From Sandaracinaceae bacterium (GTDB lineage: Bacteria > Myxococcota_A > Polyangia > Polyangiales > Sandaracinaceae), in the NCBI GenBank assembly GCA_019637095.1, contig JAHBWG010000089.1, positions 1 through 36,133 of the forward strand: a stretch of 36,133 nucleotides of DNA. Reading direction: 5' to 3'. A model generated the notes under the pieces. That model searched no databases. It was not told the DNA's origin and saw nothing but the letters and a program-made list of their open reading frames with translations. A program made the position numbers and the translations under genes. Shown here piece by piece: positions 30,813 to 36,133 of this stretch (position 1 is the stretch's first letter; the number at the start of each line of letters is the position of its first letter).

Positions 30813-32522
30813 ATGCGCTACACGCGAGCCTTCATCCCCACCGCGCGCGAGGTCCCCAAGGACGCGACGATGCCGTCGCACCAGCTCCTCTTGCGCGCGG
30901 GCTACATCCGCATGGTCGGCGCCGGCATCTACGAGATGCTGCCGCTCGGGCTGCGCGTGATGAACAAGATCGCCGCGATCGTCCGCGCCGAGATGGACGG
31001 CGCCGGCGCGCAGGAGCTGCTCATGCCGGCGCTCTTGCCGCGCGACTACTTCGAGGAGAGCGGGCGCTGGAGCAGCTTCGGGCCGACGCTGCTGCGCCTC
31101 ACCGATCGCAGGGGCGGGGACTACCACCTCGGCCCCACGCACGAGGAGATCATCACCGATCTCGTGCGCCGCGAGGTGAAGAGCTACCGGCAGATGCCCC
31201 TCAACCTCTACCAGATCCAGATGAAGTTCCGCGACGAGCCCCGCCCGCGCGCGGGCCTCTTGCGCTGCCGCGAGTTCATGATGAAGGACGCGTACTCCTT
31301 CGACGTCTCGGAGGAGGCGGCGATCCGGAGCTACGAGATCATGCGCGAGGCCTACCACCGGATCTTCCGGCGCCTCGGGCTCGAGTACCGGCTCGTCGGC
31401 GCGGACAGCGGCGCGATGGGCGGCTCGACGAGCGCGGAGTTCCAGGTGCTCGCGCAGAACGGCGAGGACGCGATCGTCGCGTGCGGCGCGTGCGACTACG
31501 CGGCCAACGTCGAGGTCGCCGAGGCCGTCGAGCCCGAGGGCGCGCCGGCGAGCGCGAGCGGGCCGCCCGAGAAGGTGCACACGCCGGGCAAGCGCTCGAT
31601 CGACGAGGTCGTGGCGTTCCTCGGCGGCGGGCTCACCGCGGCGCGCACGCTCAAGAGCGTCTTCTACCTCGCGGGCGAGGCCGTCGTGCTCGCCGTCGTG
31701 CGCGGCGACCACGAGGTCAACGAGGTGAAGCTCGCCCGCGCGCTCGGCGTGTCCGAGGTGTTCATGGCCTCGGACGCCGACGTCGCCGCGGCCTCGGGCG
31801 CGCAGCCGGGCTCGTGCGGCCCGGTCGGCTACCGCGGCCGCGTGATCGTGGACCCGGCGGTCACCCGCGTCTCGGACGCGGTCACCGGCGCGAACGAGAC
31901 CGACTACCACCTCACGCACGTCGCCTACGGGCGAGACTTCGAGGGCGAGGTCCGCCCGATCCGTCAGGTCGGCGCGGGCGACGCGTGCCCGAGCTGCTCG
32001 GCGCCGCTCGCCGCGTACCGCGGGATCGAGGGTGGCCACATCTTCGTCCTGGGCACGCACTACAGCGCGAAGATGGGCGCGACGTTCAACGACGAGGACG
32101 GCCAGGACCGGCCGATCGTGATGGGCTGCTACGGCATCGGCGTCTCGCGCCTGGTCGCCACGGCCGTCGAGCAGAACCACGACGCCGACGGCATCCGCTG
32201 GCCGATGGCGATCGCACCATATCAAGTTTTGTTGACACCCATCGGCAAGGACGACGCGCCGTTCGAGCTCGCCGAGCGGCTCTACGAGGAGCTCGGCGCG
32301 CTCGGCGTCGAGGTGCTGCTCGACGACCGCCGCGAGCGGCCCGGCGTGAAGTTCAAGGACGCCGACCTGCTCGGCGTCCCGCTGCGCGTGACGATCGGCG
32401 ACCGCGGGCTCGCGGAGGGGGTCCTCGAGCTCAAGGCGCGGACCGCGAAGGACGCGGACAAGATCGCCGTCGAGGGCGCGGCCGCGCGCATCGCCGCCGC
32501 CGTGAAGGAGCAGCTCGGGTGA
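30813..32522 (+). CDS. proS: Prolyl-tRNA synthetase (bacterial type with editing domain)
   Basis: The 569-aa enzyme charges tRNA-Pro in the cytoplasm. It has the class II catalytic core: MRYTRAFIPTAREVPKDATM at the start, LGPTHEEIITDLVRREVKSY (106-125), motif 2 KFRDEPRPRAGLLRCREFMM (138-157) and motif 3 around GCYGIGVSRLVAT. The insertion (INS) editing domain lies at about 225-400, including HTPGKRSIDEVVAFLG. The C-terminal anticodon-binding domain begins near MAIAPYQVLLTPIG. Length matches the ~570-aa E. coli-type enzyme, not the short archaeal-type ProRS. A patch of rare A/T-ending codons lies at 32215-32240. The last codons overlap a small membrane protein gene (GTGA). Confidence 0.97.
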   Translation: MRYTRAFIPTAREVPKDATMPSHQLLLRAGYIRMVGAGIYEMLPLGLRVMNKIAAIVRAEMDGAGAQELLMPALLPRDYFEESGRWSSFGPTLLRLTDRRGGDYHLGPTHEEIITDLVRREVKSYRQMPLNLYQIQMKFRDEPRPRAGLLRCREFMMKDAYSFDVSEEAAIRSYEIMREAYHRIFRRLGLEYRLVGADSGAMGGSTSAEFQVLAQNGEDAIVACGACDYAANVEVAEAVEPEGAPASASGPPEKVHTPGKRSIDEVVAFLGGGLTAARTLKSVFYLAGEAVVLAVVRGDHEVNEVKLARALGVSEVFMASDADVAAASGAQPGSCGPVGYRGRVIVDPAVTRVSDAVTGANETDYHLTHVAYGRDFEGEVRPIRQVGAGDACPSCSAPLAAYRGIEGGHIFVLGTHYSAKMGATFNDEDGQDRPIVMGCYGIGVSRLVATAVEQNHDADGIRWPMAIAPYQVLLTPIGKDDAPFELAERLYEELGALGVEVLLDDRRERPGVKFKDADLLGVPLRVTIGDRGLAEGVLELKARTAKDADKIAVEGAAARIAAAVKEQLG

Positions 32523-32698
32523 GCGAGGCCCGCCGCTCGCCGCTCCTCGCGCAGGTCCTCTTGCTCGTCGGCTTCCTCGCGCTCGCCGCCATCGGCGTCG
32601 CCACCGTGATCGTCCCCTCGCTCTGGTCGGAGGCGGCGAGCGACGACGACGGCGCCGCGCCCTCCGACGGCGAGCGCCCCGCGCCCGCGAGCGAGTGA
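32519..32698 (+). CDS. 59-aa single-pass membrane protein downstream of proS
   Basis: The GTG overlaps the proS stop (GTGA). The peptide has a basic start (MSEARRSPLLAQ), one membrane helix (VLLLVGFLALAAIGVATVIV) and an acidic tail (SDDDGAAPSDGERP). Base use is coding-like, and the basic-helix-acidic layout fits a small inner-membrane protein with its C-terminus outside. Function unknown. Confidence 0.6.
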   Translation: MSEARRSPLLAQVLLLVGFLALAAIGVATVIVPSLWSEAASDDDGAAPSDGERPAPASE

Positions 32699-32715
32699 GC
32701 GGCCCCCGGGTCTGC

Positions 32716-32721
32716 TACGAT
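32716..32721 (+). promoter_or_regulatory. -10-like hexamer TACGAT, leaderless spacing
   Basis: TACGAT ends six bases before GTG 32728, which selects this start over the upstream GTG at 32695. Confidence 0.4.
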
Positions 32722-32727
32722 CCCGAC

Positions 32728-33297
32728 GTGAGCGCGCGCGCCGAGGAGGATTTCCTCGCCGTCTACCGGCGCTTCGCCGAGCTGCCCGAGGACGTCCGCG
32801 CGGAGATCGTCGCCGGCGAGGTGCGCCTCTTGCCGCGGCCCCGCCCGCGCCACGTCCGCGTGACGTCGCGCCTCGGCGCGCGGCTCGAGGGCGCGTTCGG
32901 CTTCGACGCCGACGGGCCGAGGGGCTGGGTGCTCCTCGTCGAGCCCGAGATCCGGTTCGAGGACGAGCTGCGCGCGCCGGACCTCGCGGGCTGGCGCACC
33001 GAGCGCTACGTGGAGCCCGACGACGGGCCCTTCGAGGTCGCGCCCGACTGGATCTGCGAGGTCCTCTCGCCATCGACCGCGCGGACGGACCGGGCGGAGA
33101 AGATGCCCCTCTACGCCCGGTGCCGCGTCGGGCATCTCTGGCTGATCGACCCGGAGGCGCGGACGCTCGAGGTGTACCGCCGGCACGCCGAGCTCTGGCT
33201 CGCGCTGCCTCCCGCGGGCGGCGACGCGGTCGTCCGCGCCGAGCCGTTCGAGGCGATCGCGCTCGACCTCGGCGCCCTCTGGCGCACCCCGGGCTGA
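32728..33297 (+). CDS. Uma2-family (DUF820) protein
   Basis: The 189-aa protein (VSARAEEDFLAVYRRFAELP start) has the Uma2 signature in order. AEIVAGEVRLLPRPRPRHVR is the N-terminal 'E-i-i-x-G' strand; LVEPEIRFEDELRAPDLAGW holds the Asp; DWICEVLSPSTARTDRAEKM is the diagnostic E-V-L-S-P-S-T motif with downstream Lys; YARCRVGHLWLIDPEARTLE carries the H-x-W-x-I-D-P motif. It is a better match to the family consensus than the protein at 17955 and lacks the coiled coil. The fold is PD-(D/E)XK-like; function unsettled. A GTG at 32695 (overlapping the 59-aa gene) would add 11 residues. Confidence 0.9.
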   Translation: MSARAEEDFLAVYRRFAELPEDVRAEIVAGEVRLLPRPRPRHVRVTSRLGARLEGAFGFDADGPRGWVLLVEPEIRFEDELRAPDLAGWRTERYVEPDDGPFEVAPDWICEVLSPSTARTDRAEKMPLYARCRVGHLWLIDPEARTLEVYRRHAELWLALPPAGGDAVVRAEPFEAIALDLGALWRTPG

Positions 33298-33331
33298 CCC
33301 CGCGCGCCACGTCGACGAGAATGCTCGGATT

Positions 33332-33360
33332 TTGCACACGTCGAAGGGATGCCCCATCCT
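33332..33360 (+). promoter_or_regulatory. Sigma70-type promoter for the lytic transglycosylase gene
   Basis: TTGCAC (33332-33337) and CATCCT (33355-33360) are spaced by exactly 17 bp; the GTG start follows 16 bases later. Together with 9931-9959 it suggests a TTGnnn-17-CATnCT form. Confidence 0.6.
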
Positions 33361-33376
33361 GAATCCGGGGGTCCCC

Positions 33377-35956
33377 GTGCAGTTTCCCTTCCGTTCGCTC
33401 TCGTTCTTCGTCATCATCGCCGGTTTCGCGTTGCCGGACCGCGCGCTCGCGTTCGATCCCGCGCCGCTCTGCGCGCACCCCCCCGCGCCGCTCGAATCGC
33501 CCGACGGCGCACCGGTCGCGTGCGAGCCAACCGCCACGACCGCGGCGAGCGCGCCGGCGGTGGCGGCGACCACGGGCGCGGCCCCCGACGCGGCCACCGG
33601 CGCCGACGGAGCCGCCGCCCTCGCCCGAGCGCGGCGGCTCGCCCGCGGCGGCGATCCGGCGGGCGCGGCGCTCGCGCTGCGCGCCGCGATCGACGCGGAG
33701 CCCGACGTCGCGGATCGGCTCTCGCTCGAGGAGGCCGAGTACCACATGGCCGCGGGGCCCGATCGCCACGCATGCGCCGCGTTCGACCGCGCGCGCCAGA
33801 GCCCGCAGCGCTCGGTCGCGCTGCGCGGCCGAATCGGCCACGTGCGCTGCCTCCTCGCCGTCGGCGATCGGCGCGGCGCGAGCGAGCTCGAGGAGCTGCG
33901 CCGCAGCTACTCCGAGCTCCCGCACACCCCGGAGCTCGATCTGCTGCACGCGCGCGCGCAAGAGGGCTGGGGCGAGACGGCCGGCGCGGTCGCGCTCTAC
34001 CGGCGCGTCGACCTGATGTTCCCGGGGAGCGCCGCCGCCGCGAGCGCGCGCGCGCGGCTCGACGCCCTGCGCGCGGCGGGCGCGGACGTCCGCGAGCACA
34101 CCGCCCTGCAGCGCGTCGAGCGCGCGGAGCGGCTCTTCCGCTCGGGCCCGATCGACATGGCGCGCGAGGAGCTCACCGCGCTGCGCGCCGACGCGTCGAT
34201 CCCGCAGACGCTGCGCCAGCAGGCGGCGCGGATCGCCGCCCGCCTCGCGCGCCACGAGGGGAGCTGGGACGAAGCGGCGAACCTCCTGCGCGAGGCGCAG
34301 GGCCTGCCCTCGCTCAGCGCGGAGGAGCGCGCCGAGATGACCGAGCGCCTCGCCGACCTCGCGCAGGCGGCGCAGAGCGAGAGCGAGGACGACGTCGCGC
34401 GGCGCGTCCGCGGGCTCACGCGCGGCCAGTCGCTCGAGCGCCTCACGACGGGCCGCCTCTTCGGCGTGCTGCGCGTCGCCGCGCGCGGGCGCGACGTCGA
34501 GACGGTCGATCGCGCGCTCCGCGCGATCCTCGCCCGCAGCACGATCCCGCCCGGCCTGCGCCTCGACGCGGCGATCCTCGCGTCAGGCACGGGCGACGAC
34601 GCCCTCGTCGCCGCGTTGCTCGAGGCGCCCGCGCGCCACCCGAGCTTCCGCGTCGCCGCGAGCTACCACCGCGCGCGCGCGCTCGAGCGGCTCGGCCGCG
34701 TGGAGGAGGCGCGCGCGCTCTTCGAGGAGGTCGTCGCCGCCGACTCGCGGCAGCTCCCCTTCTACGCGATGTGGTCGCGGCAGCGCCTGCGCGCGATGCG
34801 CCCCGCGGTGCCGCCGATCCCGACCGTGATGCTCGCCGAGCTCTGCGTGCCCGACGGGCCGTTCACGCCCCCGCTCGCGCGCGGCAAGACCGGCCAGCGC
34901 CCCGACGAGGCCCCGGCCACCGCGCCCGCGCCGGCGTCGCCGCCTCAGGCGCCGGGGATCGCGACGGACGCCGCGCCCGCGCCCGCGCCGCGACCCGATC
35001 CGATCGCGGAGGCCGACGAGGCGGCCGCGCTGCTCGAGCTCGCGGGCGGCCCGCCGCGCGCGGTCGAGATGTCGCCCGCCGAGATGCTCGCGGTCCTCGA
35101 GCCGATCGCGCGCGCGCACGGCGACGCGTTCCCGTGGCTGCCGCGCGCGGCGGCGCTCCTGCGCCTGGGCGAGCTCGACGGCGCCTCGGACGAGATCCAC
35201 GAGGCGTACCTCGCGTGGACCGAGGCGCGCGGCCGCGGCGCCGCCCGCGCCGACCTCGAGGGCGTCCTGCGCGGCGGCGCGCCGCCGCGGATGCGCGTCG
35301 CGCCGGCGACCTGGCGGGCGCGCCGCACCTTCCCGCCGGACGCCCGCCAGGCGCTGGCGCGCGTCGCCGCCGCGCTCGGCGATCACGGCATGGCCGTGCG
35401 TCTCTCCGGCAACTTCCGCGTCGCCGGCCCGCGCCCGCGCGCGTTCGAGCCCTTCGTCGAGGCCGCCGCCGCGCGCCACCGCGTCGACCCCGAGCTGCTC
35501 TGGGCGGTGATGCGCGTCGAGAGCATCTACAACCCGCGCATCATCTCGTACGCGGGCGCGATCGGCCTCATGCAGATCATGCCGCGCACCGGGACGCTCA
35601 TCGCGATCGGCCAGGGCCGCGAGGGGTTCACCGTCGATCAGCTCCTCGACCCCGAGACGAACATCGACATGGCGGCGTGGTACCTGCGCTCGCTCCTCGA
35701 TCGCTTCGACGGGCGCGTCCCGCTCGCGCTCGCGAGCTACAACGGCGGCCCGCACAACGTCCGCCGCTGGCTCCGCGACTACAGCCCCGACATGCCGCTC
35801 GACGCGTTCCTCGAGCGCATCCCGTTCGAGCAGACGCACCGCTACGTGCGCCGCACGATGACGCACTACGAGGCCTACCTCGCGCAGCGCGCCGCGGTGG
35901 TCCCGCCTCTCGACACGCGCCTGCCCGCCATGCAAGCCGACCGCGTCGCGTTCTAG
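33377..35956 (+). CDS. Soluble lytic transglycosylase (Slt70-like) with TPR-like N-terminal ring
   Basis: The 859-aa protein has a signal peptide (MQFPFRSLSFFVIIAGFALP, cleavage near ALA-FD), choosing GTG 33377 over a TTG at 33332 that lies inside the promoter. Residues ~90-480 are helical repeats (ARRLARGGDPAGAALALRAA, VERAERLFRSGPIDMAREEL, RALERLGRVEEARALFEEVV), like the superhelical ring of Slt70. A Pro/Ala linker follows at ~500-545. The catalytic SLT domain spans ~690-840: WAVMRVESIYNP with catalytic E715, GLMQIMP (730-736), NIDMAAWYLRSLLDRFDGRV, ALASYNGGPHNVRRW and HRYVRRTMTHYEAYL. It cleaves peptidoglycan glycan strands to anhydromuropeptides in the periplasm. A hairpin follows the stop directly. 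Confidence 0.95.
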   Translation: MQFPFRSLSFFVIIAGFALPDRALAFDPAPLCAHPPAPLESPDGAPVACEPTATTAASAPAVAATTGAAPDAATGADGAAALARARRLARGGDPAGAALALRAAIDAEPDVADRLSLEEAEYHMAAGPDRHACAAFDRARQSPQRSVALRGRIGHVRCLLAVGDRRGASELEELRRSYSELPHTPELDLLHARAQEGWGETAGAVALYRRVDLMFPGSAAAASARARLDALRAAGADVREHTALQRVERAERLFRSGPIDMAREELTALRADASIPQTLRQQAARIAARLARHEGSWDEAANLLREAQGLPSLSAEERAEMTERLADLAQAAQSESEDDVARRVRGLTRGQSLERLTTGRLFGVLRVAARGRDVETVDRALRAILARSTIPPGLRLDAAILASGTGDDALVAALLEAPARHPSFRVAASYHRARALERLGRVEEARALFEEVVAADSRQLPFYAMWSRQRLRAMRPAVPPIPTVMLAELCVPDGPFTPPLARGKTGQRPDEAPATAPAPASPPQAPGIATDAAPAPAPRPDPIAEADEAAALLELAGGPPRAVEMSPAEMLAVLEPIARAHGDAFPWLPRAAALLRLGELDGASDEIHEAYLAWTEARGRGAARADLEGVLRGGAPPRMRVAPATWRARRTFPPDARQALARVAAALGDHGMAVRLSGNFRVAGPRPRAFEPFVEAAAARHRVDPELLWAVMRVESIYNPRIISYAGAIGLMQIMPRTGTLIAIGQGREGFTVDQLLDPETNIDMAAWYLRSLLDRFDGRVPLALASYNGGPHNVRRWLRDYSPDMPLDAFLERIPFEQTHRYVRRTMTHYEAYLAQRAAVVPPLDTRLPAMQADRVAF

Positions 35957-35957
35957 C

Positions 35958-35974
35958 CACTGCGGCACGCAGTG
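35958..35974 (+). terminator. Hairpin just after the lytic transglycosylase stop
   Basis: CACTGCG (35958-35964) and CGCAGTG (35968-35974) form a perfect 7-bp stem with a three-base loop, starting two bases after the stop codon. The following bases are not a clear T-run. Confidence 0.5.
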
Positions 35975-36045
35975 ATCTCGATCGGTTGGCGCGCATGGTG
36001 CGGGTCGGGCAGCTCATCGACAGACCTCGAGGTCGCGGCGCGGCG

Positions 36046-36128
36046 GCACCGGCCCCTCCGCCGTCGCGCCGGCGCGCTGCCGCCTGCGGGGGCTACGCCC
36101 CGCGACGGCGCGTGCGCCGGTCCGGTGC
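36046..36128. repeat. Large imperfect inverted repeat at the right edge
   Basis: GCACCGG (36046-36052) pairs with CCGGTGC (36122-36128), and CGCCGTCGCG (36059-36068) pairs with CGCGACGGCG (36101-36110). Inside, GCGGGG (36086-36091) pairs with CCCCGC (36098-36103), competing with the outer stem. No ORF is convincing in 35957-36133. It could be a REP-like element, a structured RNA or a mobile element end. Confidence 0.55.
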
Positions 36129-36133
36129 TCGCA

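Noticed and set aside
30735-32225. Extension of the TerB/DUF697 frame back through proS
   Set aside because: It is antisense to proS and low-complexity; GTG 30734 has a well-placed TACCTT hexamer.
32232-32260. TTGACA in proS as an internal promoter for the downstream small genes
   Set aside because: No TAnnnT-like -10 lies 16-18 bp downstream; the sequence there is GC-only.
1-36133. tRNA, rRNA, insertion sequences or phage genes
   Set aside because: No cloverleaf, rRNA-like stretch, transposase motif (such as DDE or HUH signatures) or integrase was recognised by reading; dedicated searches could still find short RNAs.

Overview
The window looks like a piece of a myxobacterium-type chromosome (Myxococcota, Polyangia/Sandaracinus-like). 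The evidence is very high GC with strong G/C third-position bias, many lipoproteins with a Cys lipobox, a MYXO-CTERM-like tail, alanine- and arginine-rich proteins, GTG starts and tight gene packing. No rRNA, tRNA, CRISPR array or recognisable insertion sequence was seen. Lineage is inferred from style, not from a marker gene search.

Layout. (1) 1-7997, minus strand: a tightly coupled run of genes. It encodes a secreted zincin protease, a secreted protein with a C-terminal membrane anchor, a small Cys-rich tail-anchored protein, a 17-codon ORF, VgrG, a TPR protein and an Rhs protein with a PAAR-like N-terminus that runs off the left edge. This is a type VI secretion spike/effector cassette with unusual upstream members; the toxin tip of Rhs is outside the window. 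(2) 7998-10591: a looser, partly decayed stretch with a possible gene remnant, a lipoprotein gene with an apparent frameshift, an intact Cys-rich lipoprotein, and a gene interrupted by about 150 bp of unrelated sequence. (3) 10648-12146: an aldo/keto reductase and a divergent membrane protein. (4) 12184-17892: glycan-type genes, namely a methyltransferase/polysaccharide deacetylase/GNAT operon, a secreted NodB deacetylase fused to FG-GAP repeats, and a membrane-anchored GT2 glycosyltransferase. (5) 17955-21471: an Uma2-family protein with a perfect heptad repeat tail, a membrane-anchored discoidin-like protein, and a PMT/GT39-like membrane glycosyltransferase. (6) 21474-26938: small envelope proteins and a very large cytochrome-like lipoprotein with a propeller region resembling the hydrazine synthase alpha family. 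(7) 26960-29771: two SurA/parvulin-like proteins and a ferredoxin reductase-like flavoprotein. (8) 29784-35956: a TerB/DUF697 membrane protein, proS, a 59-aa membrane protein, a second Uma2 protein, and a TPR/lytic transglycosylase. The right edge holds a large imperfect inverted repeat.

The strongest cross-cutting signal is regulatory. Many genes at the head of a transcription unit have a TAnnnT (or CAnnnT) hexamer 6-11 bases, often exactly 7, before an ATG or GTG. That is the geometry of leaderless transcripts. Genes inside operons instead start at ATGA, GTGA or TGATG overlaps, and only a few genes show a clear Shine-Dalgarno sequence.
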